Both the position numbers and the translations under genes were made by a program. From assembly GCF_000420045.1 (NCBI RefSeq), contig NZ_ATUE01000008.1, forward strand, positions 124,001-188,000: 64,000 nt of DNA. Direction: 5' to 3'. Position 1 is the first letter of the stretch; every line of letters starts with the position of its first letter. A model generated the notes under the pieces. That model did not search any database, was not told the DNA's origin, and saw nothing but the letters and a program-made list of their open reading frames with translations. This document shows positions 9,668 through 17,378 of this stretch, in pieces. The DNA comes from Perlucidibaca piscinae DSM 21586 (GTDB lineage: Bacteria; Pseudomonadota; Gammaproteobacteria; Pseudomonadales; Moraxellaceae).

Positions 9668-11101
9668 ATGCACATGTACGACGAGATGTATGCCGGCCCC
9701 GAGGCCATACGACCGCATTACCATGACTATGCCCGCTGGTTGTCAGCGCGGGCACCCGATGAGCTTGCCCGCAAGCGCCAGGAGGCCGACCTGCTGTTTC
9801 GCCGTGTCGGCATCACCTTTGCCGTCTATGGCGATGAAGCCGGTGCCGAGCGCCTGATTCCCTTCGATGCCCTGCCGCGCATCATTCCCGCCCAGGAGTG
9901 GACACAGCTGGCGGCCGGTCTGCGTCAGCGCGCCACCGCCCTGAACATGTTCCTGCATGACATCTATCACGGTCAGGACATCCTGCGTGCCGGCGTGATT
10001 CCGGCCGAGGTGATTCTCGGCAATGCCGACTACCGCACCCTGATGCAGGGCGTGACATTGCCCAACCGGGTCTATGCGCATATTGCGGGCATTGACCTGG
10101 TGCGGCACCAGGATGGTGCGTACTACGTGCTGGAGGACAATCTGCGAACCCCCAGCGGCGTGTCCTACATGCTGGAAAACCGCAAGATGATGATGCGGCT
10201 GTTTCCGGAGCTGTTCGCTCGCCATGCCGTGGCGCCGGTTGATCATTATCCCGCGCTGCTTCTGGAGACCTTGCAGGCCGCTGCGCCGGAAGATGTTGCG
10301 CAGCCGGTGGTGGTGGTGCTGACGCCCGGACGCTACAACTCGGCGTATTTCGAGCACGCCTTCCTGGCCCAGCAGATGGGCGTCGAGCTTGTCGAGGGGC
10401 CGGATCTGTTCGTGCGTGATGGCTGGGTATGGATGCGTACCACCACGGGCCCGCAGCGCGTGGACGTGATCTACCGGCGCATTGACGATGACTATCTCGA
10501 CCCGCTGAGCTTCCGCAAGGACTCGGTACTGGGCGTGCCCGGTCTGGTCGAGGCCTACCGTGCCGGGCGCGTCGCCATCACCAATGCGGTCGGCACCGGC
10601 GTGGCTGATGACAAGTCGATCTATCCCTACGTGCCGGACATGATCCGCTTCTACCTCAGTGAGGAGCCCATCCTGCAGAACGTGCCGACCTGGCTGCTGC
10701 GCAAGCCCGATGACCTCAAGTACGTGCTTGATCACCTGCCCGAGTTGGTGGTCAAGGAGGTGCATGGCTCCGGCGGCTACGGCATGCTGATCGGCCCGAC
10801 CAGCTCCAGGGCCGAGATCGACGCCTACCGGCAGCGCATCCTGGCCAATCCGGCCGAGTTCATCGCGCAGCCGACCTTGTCGCTGTCAACCTGCCCGACC
10901 TTTGTCGACAGCGGGGTGGCGCCGCGCCATCTCGATCTGCGACCGTTCGTGCTGTCCGGCAAGGAGGTGGTGATGGTGCCCGGCGGGCTGACCCGGGTCG
11001 CGCTCAAGCAGGGCTCGCTGGTGGTCAATTCCTCGCAGGGCGGCGGCACCAAGGACACCTGGGTGCTCAACGGGCATGGCACGGGAGAGGGCATATGCTG
11101 A
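9668..11101 (+). CDS. Circularly permuted ATP-grasp protein (DUF404/DUF407 family)
   Basis: About 477 residues of the circularly permuted ATP-grasp type-2 family, predicted to ligate amino acids or peptides using ATP. Recognisable stretches are YDEMYAGPEAIRPHY at the N-terminus, NMFLHDIYHGQDIL, DLVRHQDGAYYVLEDNLRTPSGVSY (interrupted here as the family core, near residue 150), the NAVGTGVADDK loop, and VVKEVHGSGGYGMLIGP. The C-terminus ends in SLVVNSSQGGGTKDTWV. The start is uncertain: ATGs at 9668 and 9674 are both possible and neither has a strong ribosome site. It overlaps the alpha-E gene by 7 bases. Comparative work on amidoligases (Iyer, Aravind and colleagues) links this family with alpha-E, transglutaminase-like and proteasome-like genes. 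The substrate is unknown. Confidence 0.88.
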   Translation: MHMYDEMYAGPEAIRPHYHDYARWLSARAPDELARKRQEADLLFRRVGITFAVYGDEAGAERLIPFDALPRIIPAQEWTQLAAGLRQRATALNMFLHDIYHGQDILRAGVIPAEVILGNADYRTLMQGVTLPNRVYAHIAGIDLVRHQDGAYYVLEDNLRTPSGVSYMLENRKMMMRLFPELFARHAVAPVDHYPALLLETLQAAAPEDVAQPVVVVLTPGRYNSAYFEHAFLAQQMGVELVEGPDLFVRDGWVWMRTTTGPQRVDVIYRRIDDDYLDPLSFRKDSVLGVPGLVEAYRAGRVAITNAVGTGVADDKSIYPYVPDMIRFYLSEEPILQNVPTWLLRKPDDLKYVLDHLPELVVKEVHGSGGYGMLIGPTSSRAEIDAYRQRILANPAEFIAQPTLSLSTCPTFVDSGVAPRHLDLRPFVLSGKEVVMVPGGLTRVALKQGSLVVNSSQGGGTKDTWVLNGHGTGEGIC

Positions 11102-12021
11102 GTCGTACCGCAGCGTGCGTGTTCTGGATGGCACGCTACCTGGAGCGTGCTGAAAGCATGGCGCGCCTGCTTGATGTCACCCAGCAGCTCGGCTTGATGC
11201 CGGAGACCGAGGCGCGCGTGGCCACGCTGCCCCTGGCCATCCTCGACATCATTCCGGCCTACGAGGCCACCGGAGCCTCCGCCGATGCCGAGTCGGTGGC
11301 GCGTTACCTGCTGCTCAATGGCGACAGCCCCTACAGCATTCACACGGCACTGCGGCTGGCGCGCGAGAACGCGCATGTGGTGCGCGGCACCATCAACAGC
11401 GAGCTCTGGGAGGTGCTCAACGCGACCTGGCTGGAAGCGCGCGCGATGACGCCGGAGAGGCTGGCCAGCGTGGGGCTGACGCAGTCGCTGGACTGGGTCA
11501 AGGAGCGTGGCCATCTTGCCCGCGGCGTGCTGCTGGGCTCCAGCCAGCGCGACGACGCCTACCAGTTTGCCATGCTGGGCATGCATCTGGAACGTGCCGA
11601 CAACACCGTGCGCCTGCTGCGCAGCTATCTCGAGGCCTTTGCCGAGCCTGACGAGACCGGGCGTCCGTCCTATTACGTCTGGACGGCGTTGCTGCGTGCC
11701 CTCTCAGCCTTCGAGGCCTACCGCGATCGCTATCGCGACAGCCTTAATCTGGCCGAGACCGGTGAGCTGCTGATCTTCTGCGAGGCGCTGCCGCGCTCGC
11801 TGCGTGCTTGTGTGCAGGCCATGGATGATGCGCTTGCCAGCATTCCCGGCGAGACCGGACGCCTGCTGCGCCGGCGTGTTGCGGTGGCGTTGGCCGAGCT
11901 GCGTACCGGCGACTGGCAGCAGGACTTCACCGGGCAGCCGCTGCAGGCGCTGGATGCCTGGCTGGAGACACTGGCTGCCATTGGCGATGACGTGCAGAAT
12001 GCCTACTGGGCAGCAAGCTAG
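11095..12021 (+). CDS. Alpha-E domain protein (DUF403)
   Basis: An all-helical protein of 308 residues from the alpha-E superfamily, always found with circularly permuted ATP-grasp genes and of unknown biochemical role. The N-terminus MLSRTAACVFWMARYLERAE is the family signature, followed by conserved MLGMHLERADNTVRLL and the final DWQQDFTGQPLQALDAW segment. It overlaps the ATP-grasp gene by 7 bases and ends 9 bases before the Anbu gene, so the three form one operon. Confidence 0.9.
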   Translation: MLSRTAACVFWMARYLERAESMARLLDVTQQLGLMPETEARVATLPLAILDIIPAYEATGASADAESVARYLLLNGDSPYSIHTALRLARENAHVVRGTINSELWEVLNATWLEARAMTPERLASVGLTQSLDWVKERGHLARGVLLGSSQRDDAYQFAMLGMHLERADNTVRLLRSYLEAFAEPDETGRPSYYVWTALLRALSAFEAYRDRYRDSLNLAETGELLIFCEALPRSLRACVQAMDDALASIPGETGRLLRRRVAVALAELRTGDWQQDFTGQPLQALDAWLETLAAIGDDVQNAYWAAS

Positions 12022-12030
12022 GACGTTGTC

Positions 12031-12771
12031 ATGACCTATTGTGTGGCGCTGAACCTGGCCGAGGGTCTGGTGCTGGCCTCGGACACGCGCACCAACGCCG
12101 GGGTGGATCACATCGCCACCTTCACCAAGATGCGCGTGCTGGAAAAGCCGGGGCAGGCAGTCGTGGTGCTGATGTCGGCGGGCAATCTCGCCACCACGCA
12201 GAGCGTGCTGTCGCTGCTGCAGGGGCGGCGCGGCGAAGACGGCTTGCCGGCCATCGTCTCGGTGCCGTCCCTATACGAGGCGGCGGTCATGGTGGGGGCG
12301 GTGTTGCGCGAGGTGGTTGCACGCGATGCTTCGGCGACGGGCATGAATGCGGGCATCGACTTCGGCAGCTCCTTTCTGGTGGCCGGACAGATAGCCGGCG
12401 AGGCGCCACGCCTGTTCAATGTCTACCCGCAAGGCAACTTCATCGAGGCCACGCCCGATACGCCCTATTTCCAGATCGGCGAGTCCAAGTACGGTAAGCC
12501 CATCATCGACCGCGTCGTGGATTACGACACGGCGTTGCCGGAGGGCGCTACCTGCGTGCTGATCTCGTTTGACTCGACCATTCGTTCCAACCTGTCGGTG
12601 GGTCTGCCGATTGACCTGATGCTGTACCTGCGTGACAGCTTCGACACGCGCCAGCGCCGGCGTTTCGACGAGAACGATGCGTATTACCGGGAGATTCGTC
12701 AGGCCTGGTCGCGCGGACTGCGCGACACCTTCACGCGCTTGCCGGTATTGCCGCCGCTGGCCAGCGGTTGA
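12031..12771 (+). CDS. Anbu, proteasome-related peptidase
   Basis: A 246-residue proteasome-fold (Ntn-hydrolase) protein of the Anbu family, ancestral beta subunit. The sequence begins MTYCV with no propeptide, so removal of Met exposes the catalytic Thr1. Counting from that Thr, Asp17 (ASDTRTN) and Lys32 (FTKMRVL) supply the usual active-site residues. The mid-region FGSSFLVAGQ and the NVYPQGNFIEATPDTPYFQIGESKYGKPI stretch around residues 130-160 fit the family. In most genomes Anbu sits with ATP-grasp, alpha-E and a transglutaminase-like gene; the last is missing here. AGGA precedes the start. Its 3' end overlaps rnt, on the other strand, by 41 bases. Confidence 0.92.
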   Translation: MTYCVALNLAEGLVLASDTRTNAGVDHIATFTKMRVLEKPGQAVVVLMSAGNLATTQSVLSLLQGRRGEDGLPAIVSVPSLYEAAVMVGAVLREVVARDASATGMNAGIDFGSSFLVAGQIAGEAPRLFNVYPQGNFIEATPDTPYFQIGESKYGKPIIDRVVDYDTALPEGATCVLISFDSTIRSNLSVGLPIDLMLYLRDSFDTRQRRRFDENDAYYREIRQAWSRGLRDTFTRLPVLPPLASG

Positions 12772-13411
12772 GCACGTGGCAGAACAGCTCGGCCGTGACG
12801 CCGGCGTCGTAGAGCGCCGAGTGCGCCTCGCCGTGGCTGTAGGCGATGCCGGCGGCCTCGCAGGCCTTGGCGAGCACGGTCTGGCCCAGTGCCAGGCCGG
12901 CCAGGGTGACGGTGTCGAACACCGAGAACGGATGGAAGGGTGACTGGTTCTTCAAGCCCTGGCGCGCGATGGCGGCATTGACGAAGCCCAGGTCGAAGTG
13001 CGCGTTGTGCCCGACCAGGATGCAGCGCTTGCAGCCGGCGTCCTTCTGCAGTTTGCGCAGGCTGGCGAACAGGGCATGCAGGCCGTCATGTTCGCTGACC
13101 GCGAAGCGCAGCGGGTGGGAGGGATTGATGCCGTTGAATTTCAGCGCGGCCGGATCCAGCTCGAGGCCGGGCTCGGGAACCAGATGGGCCTGAAAGGTCT
13201 GTGCCGGTGCCCACTGCCCGTTGGCATCGGGCAGCACGGCCACGGCGGCAATCTCCAGCAGGGCATGACGCCCGGATTCGAAGCCGCCGGTCTCGACATC
13301 CACCACGATGGGCAGAAAGCCGCGAAAGCGCTCGCGCACGGCGGCCCAGTCCGGCGTTGCCGCGTCATCCGGTGCCGGCGTCAGGGTCATGCCCAGCGGC
13401 ATGTCGGTCAT
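12731..13411 (-). CDS. rnt: Ribonuclease T
   Basis: DEDD-type 3'-5' exoribonuclease that trims tRNA and 5S/23S rRNA 3' ends and aids DNA repair. From the ATG at 13411 the product is 226 residues (E. coli 215). The acidic site is complete: D38 and E40 (VVDVETGG), D140 (NAHFDLGF), and H197 with D202 (AHSALYDAG). FHPFSVFDTVTLAGLALGQT is highly family-specific. It lies 10 bases after pyrC on the same strand, the arrangement known in Pseudomonas. The C-terminal 13 codons overlap the 3' end of the Anbu gene tail to tail. Confidence 0.94.
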   Translation of the reverse strand: MTDMPLGMTLTPAPDDAATPDWAAVRERFRGFLPIVVDVETGGFESGRHALLEIAAVAVLPDANGQWAPAQTFQAHLVPEPGLELDPAALKFNGINPSHPLRFAVSEHDGLHALFASLRKLQKDAGCKRCILVGHNAHFDLGFVNAAIARQGLKNQSPFHPFSVFDTVTLAGLALGQTVLAKACEAAGIAYSHGEAHSALYDAGVTAELFCHVLNRWPAAAIPASA

Positions 13412-13421
13412 CGCAGTCGTC

Positions 13422-14456
13422 TCACGACAGCACGCGCCAGGCAATCGACTCGCCGGCGCGCACGGGCACGACCTCGCTGCTCCCGAACGGGTAGCTGGCC
13501 GGTACCGGCCAGGCGTCCTTGACCAGGGTGATGGTGTCCTGGTGGCGGGGCAGGCCGTAGAAGTCGGCGCCGAAGTGGCTGGCAAAGCCTTCCAGCCTGT
13601 CGAGTGCACCGGCCTGCTCGAAGCTTTCGGCATAGAGCTCGATGGCAGCGTGCGCCGTGTAGGAGCCGGCGCAGCCGCAGGCGCTTTCCTTGGCGCCCTT
13701 GGCGTGCGGCGCGCTGTCGGTACCGAGGAAGAACTTCGGGTTGCCGCTGGTGGCCGCCTCGATCAGGCGGCGCTGGTGGCGACCATGCTTGAGGATGGGC
13801 AGGCAGTAGAAGTGCGGGCGTATGCCGCCGGCAAGCATGTGATTGCGGTTGAACAGCAGGTGATGCGCGGTGATGGTGGCGCCGACGCGGTCCGGCGCGC
13901 TCATCACGAAGTCGACGGCATCGCCGGTGGTGATGTGCTCGAGCACCACGCGCAGCGTCGTGTGACGGGCCACCAACGGTGCCAGGATGGTATCCAGGAA
14001 AACCTTCTCGCGTTCGAAGATGTCGATGTCACTGTGGGTGACCTCGCCATGGATGAGCAGCGGCATGCCGACCTCGGCCATCACCGCCAGCACGTCGTCA
14101 ACCTTGCGGATGTCGGTGACACCGGACTGCGAGTTGGTGGTGGCGCCGGCCGGATAGAGCTTGACGGCATGCACGAAGCCGCTGGCCTTGGCCGCGCGTA
14201 TGTCCTCGGCGGAGGTGCTGTCCGTGAGGTAGAGCACCATCAGCGGCTCGAAGCGGGAGCCGGCCGGACGGGCGGCAAGGATGCGTTCGCGGTAGGCGCC
14301 GGCCTGGGCTGCATTGACCGCCGGCGGCACCAGGTTGGGCATCACGATGGCGCGGCCGAAGTAGCGTGCCATGGCAGGAACGGTATGCGTCAGCAGGTCG
14401 CCATCACGCAGGTGCACATGCCAGTCATCGGGTCGGGTGATAGTGAGCTGATTCAT
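13422..14456 (-). CDS. pyrC: Dihydroorotase (PyrC type)
   Basis: Cyclises carbamoyl aspartate to dihydroorotate in pyrimidine synthesis. The 344-residue product is close to E. coli PyrC (348). Zinc ligands are visible: H13 and H15 in DDWHVHLRDG, the carbamylated Lys at 99 (HAVKLYPAG), H136 (LLIHGEV), the LEHITT His and the catalytic Asp in GTDSAPH. The start ATG at 14456 gives the conserved MNQLTITRPDDW opening. It is the first gene of a pyrC-rnt operon and diverges from the diguanylate cyclase gene. Confidence 0.95.
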   Translation of the reverse strand: MNQLTITRPDDWHVHLRDGDLLTHTVPAMARYFGRAIVMPNLVPPAVNAAQAGAYRERILAARPAGSRFEPLMVLYLTDSTSAEDIRAAKASGFVHAVKLYPAGATTNSQSGVTDIRKVDDVLAVMAEVGMPLLIHGEVTHSDIDIFEREKVFLDTILAPLVARHTTLRVVLEHITTGDAVDFVMSAPDRVGATITAHHLLFNRNHMLAGGIRPHFYCLPILKHGRHQRRLIEAATSGNPKFFLGTDSAPHAKGAKESACGCAGSYTAHAAIELYAESFEQAGALDRLEGFASHFGADFYGLPRHQDTITLVKDAWPVPASYPFGSSEVVPVRAGESIAWRVLS

Positions 14457-14534
14457 GGCCTGTCCGGACTCGTCAAATGCGGCAAAGGGGCATAGGCTAC
14501 CGGATGCCGGGTCAGGGGCAAAGCGGGAGACACC

Positions 14535-15809
14535 ATGGCAGCAGAGAAAAGCATGGCGGCGGACAAGGCGGGGCGAGAGAGCAGTGCAGCGGCCTGGGAG
14601 GCCGAGTACGACCAGGTTCGGGATCTGCTGTCGCGCAAGTTCATGCCCCTGCGTTTCCCGCCGGCGCTGGAGCCGCACCTGCAGCGCACCATGCTCAGCC
14701 AGGCCATGAACACCATACGCGAGAACTACGGACTTCTGTTCATGATGGTGGTTGCCATCACCCTGATGCTGGTGTCCAAGTACATTGTCGGCGGCATCTG
14801 GATCGCGCCACCGGAAGATCTGCATCTTCTGCTGGTGAACGGTTTCGGCTCTGCTCTCGGCCTGCTGGCCATGGTGATGGCCGTGCAGCAGCCCTGGCTG
14901 CAGCGTTTCTTCGTGCCGGTGACCCTCTGCGTGATTACGGGCCTGCTGGTGATGGTCAACCTCACTACCGCGAGTCTGCTTGACGAGTCCTTGCGGCAAG
15001 GCAGCACCTATGTGGTCATCTTCGTGCTGCAGCTGGTCTATGGCGTGTCGAGCCTGCCGCTGGCGGTGACGGCCTTCATCGGCATTGGCGGCATGCTGCT
15101 GTCCAGCCTGCTGATCTGGGGAATGGATCTACGCTTTGACTGGTGGCTGTTCGCCCAGTATGCGGGTCTGGCCAACTTCGTCGGCATAGGTACCGGTTAC
15201 GTGATCGAGGTGCGACAGCGTCGGCTGTTCCTGCAATCTCGCCTGCTCGATCTGGAGCGCCGCCAGCTCAACCGGTTGTCGGAGCGCCTGGTGCAGCTGG
15301 CGCGGGAGGACGGTCTCACCGGTCTCGCCAACCGCCGGCATTTCAATGACAGTTTCCTGATCGAGTGGGAGCGCGCCCGTCGCGAGCACCAGCCGCTGTC
15401 ACTGGTGCTGGCCGATGTCGATCACTTCAAGGCCTACAATGACAACCACGGGCATATCGCTGGCGACAAGGCCCTGGTGCAGGTCGGTGGCCTGATGCGT
15501 CAGGTCGCCACGCGGCCTACCGATCTGGCGGCGCGTTATGGTGGCGAGGAGTTCGTGATGCTGCTGCCGAATACCGACACGGAGGGCGCGCAGGCGTTGG
15601 CCACCCAGCTTTTGCAGGCGGTTGATCGCGCCGCAATGCCGCACAAGGCCTCCAGCGTGGGGCGTCATGTCACGCTGAGCCTGGGCGTGGCGACGGTGGT
15701 ACCTGATGATCACATGGCGCCGATGCAGCTGATCGACCGCGCCGACAAGGCGCTGTATGCCGCCAAGACCGGCGGACGTCATCGCGTGATGGTTGCCGAG
15801 CCCCTCTAG
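14535..15809 (+). CDS. Membrane-bound diguanylate cyclase (GGDEF)
   Basis: Predicted inner-membrane enzyme that makes cyclic di-GMP from two GTP. The 424-residue product has a cytoplasmic N-terminus, about five to six membrane helices between residues 65 and 225, a short coiled linker (RLLDLERRQLNRLSERL) and a GGDEF domain from residue 258 (DGLTGLANRR). The active-site loop is GGEEF at 336-340, an active variant. RPTD at 327-330, five residues earlier, is an intact RxxD inhibitory site, so product feedback inhibition is expected. The membrane sensor region is not one I recognise, so the input signal is unknown. GGGAGA precedes the ATG. Confidence 0.9.
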   Translation: MAAEKSMAADKAGRESSAAAWEAEYDQVRDLLSRKFMPLRFPPALEPHLQRTMLSQAMNTIRENYGLLFMMVVAITLMLVSKYIVGGIWIAPPEDLHLLLVNGFGSALGLLAMVMAVQQPWLQRFFVPVTLCVITGLLVMVNLTTASLLDESLRQGSTYVVIFVLQLVYGVSSLPLAVTAFIGIGGMLLSSLLIWGMDLRFDWWLFAQYAGLANFVGIGTGYVIEVRQRRLFLQSRLLDLERRQLNRLSERLVQLAREDGLTGLANRRHFNDSFLIEWERARREHQPLSLVLADVDHFKAYNDNHGHIAGDKALVQVGGLMRQVATRPTDLAARYGGEEFVMLLPNTDTEGAQALATQLLQAVDRAAMPHKASSVGRHVTLSLGVATVVPDDHMAPMQLIDRADKALYAAKTGGRHRVMVAEPL

Positions 15810-15839
15810 GCATGTGGCGTGATCTCGCCGCAGGGCGAT

Positions 15840-15867
15840 TTCACGCGTCGCGGCTTTCGCGTACAAT
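15840..15867 (+). promoter_or_regulatory. Candidate sigma-70 promoter of argG
   Basis: TTCACG at 15840-15845 and TACAAT at 15862-15867 are separated by 16 bases and lie 55 bases upstream of the argG start. Confidence 0.6.
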
Positions 15868-15921
15868 TCGCGCCTGCTTACCCGGCGCCTCCGCCGCCTT
15901 TCGTCTTCCCGCGAGTCCGAC

Positions 15922-17148
15922 ATGTCTGATATCAAGAAAGTGGTTCTGGCCTATTCCGGGGGTTTGGATACCTCCGTCATCGTCCGTTGGCTGCAGGACA
16001 ACTACGGGTGCGAAATCGTCACCTTCACCGCTGACCTGGGTCAGGGCGAGGAAGTCGAGCCGGCGCGTGCCAAGGCCCAGGCCATGGGCATCAAGGACAT
16101 CTTCATCGAGGACCTGCGCGAGGAGTTCGTGCGCGACTTCGTGTTCCCGATGTTCCGTGCCAACACCATCTACGAGGGCGAGTACCTGCTCGGCACCTCG
16201 ATCGCGCGTCCGCTGATCGCCAAGCGCCTGGTCGAGATCGCCAACGAGACTGGCGCCGATGCCATCTCGCACGGCGCCACCGGCAAGGGCAATGACCAGG
16301 TGCGTTTCGAGCTTGGCGCCTACGCACTCAAGCCCGGCATCAAGGTCATCGCACCGTGGCGCGAGTGGGACCTGACCTCGCGCGAGACGCTGATGGCCTA
16401 CGCGCAGAAGCGTGACATCCCCATTGATTTCGCCAAGGCCGGCAAGAAGTCGCCGTACTCCATGGACGCCAACCTGCTGCACATCTCCTACGAGGGCGGT
16501 GTGCTGGAAGACCCGTGGACCGAGTGCGAAGAGTCCATGTGGCGCTGGTCGGTGTCGCCGGAAAAGGCACCGGATGTCGCCACCTACATCGACCTGACCT
16601 TCGAGAACGGCGATGTCGTCGCCATCGACGGCGAGCGCCTGAGCCCGGCCACCGTGCTGACGAAGCTGAACCAGATCGGCGGCGCCAACGGCATCGGCCG
16701 TCTCGACCTGGTCGAGAACCGCTACGTCGGCATGAAGTCGCGCGGCTGCTACGAAACTCCGGGCGGCACCATCCTGCTGCGTGCCCACCGCGCCATCGAA
16801 TCGATCACCCTGGACCGCGAAGTCGCTCACCTCAAGGATGAGCTGATGCCGCGCTACGCCTCGCTGATCTACAACGGCTACTGGTGGTCGCCGGAGCGTC
16901 TGCTGCTGCAGGGCCTGATCGACGAGTCGCAGGTGCACGTGAACGGCATGGTGCGCCTGAAGCTGTACAAGGGCAATGTCATCGTGGTCGGCCGCAAGAG
17001 CGAATCGAACTCGCTGTTCGACACCCGCATCTCGACCTTCGAAGATGATGGTGGCGCCTACAACCAGGCCGATGCCGCCGGCTTCATCAAGCTCAACGCC
17101 CTGCGCATGCGCATCGCCGCCAACAACGGTCGCGCCCTGCTCAAGTAA
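15922..17148 (+). CDS. argG: Argininosuccinate synthase
   Basis: Joins citrulline and aspartate with ATP to give argininosuccinate, the next step after ArgF. The 408-residue product has the PP-loop AYSGGLDTS at residues 10-18, SHGATGKGNDQVRFE and the MKSRGCYETPGGTIL segment characteristic of bacterial ArgG. It is monocistronic, with a promoter upstream and a strong terminator 20 bases downstream. argG and argDF are in the same window but separate; argH is not seen. Confidence 0.97.
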   Translation: MSDIKKVVLAYSGGLDTSVIVRWLQDNYGCEIVTFTADLGQGEEVEPARAKAQAMGIKDIFIEDLREEFVRDFVFPMFRANTIYEGEYLLGTSIARPLIAKRLVEIANETGADAISHGATGKGNDQVRFELGAYALKPGIKVIAPWREWDLTSRETLMAYAQKRDIPIDFAKAGKKSPYSMDANLLHISYEGGVLEDPWTECEESMWRWSVSPEKAPDVATYIDLTFENGDVVAIDGERLSPATVLTKLNQIGGANGIGRLDLVENRYVGMKSRGCYETPGGTILLRAHRAIESITLDREVAHLKDELMPRYASLIYNGYWWSPERLLLQGLIDESQVHVNGMVRLKLYKGNVIVVGRKSESNSLFDTRISTFEDDGGAYNQADAAGFIKLNALRMRIAANNGRALLK

Positions 17149-17167
17149 GCGTCGCATTCCTGCGCAT

Positions 17168-17199
17168 AAAAAAACCGGCCTTTGCAGGCCGGTTTTTTT
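17168..17199 (+). terminator. Intrinsic terminator of argG
   Basis: A run of seven A, GGCC-rich stem CCGGCC/GGCCGG with a 6-base loop, and a run of seven T. The symmetric A and T tracts would let it work on both strands. Confidence 0.93.
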
Positions 17200-17261
17200 A
17201 TGGGGTGCGCGTGAGGGTGGGTGACGGGAGTCCGTTACTGTGTCGGGATGCTGTGCCACTG

Positions 17262-17312
17262 CATCTGGTAACACCAACGTTGGCTTCAACCCAGTGTTGG
17301 TGTTACCAGATG
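17262..17312. repeat. 17-bp perfect inverted repeat between argG and the DUF748 gene
   Basis: Two perfect 17-base arms, 17262-17278 and 17296-17312, flank a 17-base spacer. The arm core reads TGGTAACACCAAC. There is no T tract, and argG already has a terminator at 17168, so a second simple terminator is not an obvious explanation. The rest of the gap up to 17378 shows nothing recognisable. Confidence 0.75.
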
Positions 17313-17378
17313 AGCTGAGGACACTCCGCCTGGCGCACAGCCTGATCAGTCGTCGAGCCCTGAGTCAACACGCCGGAT

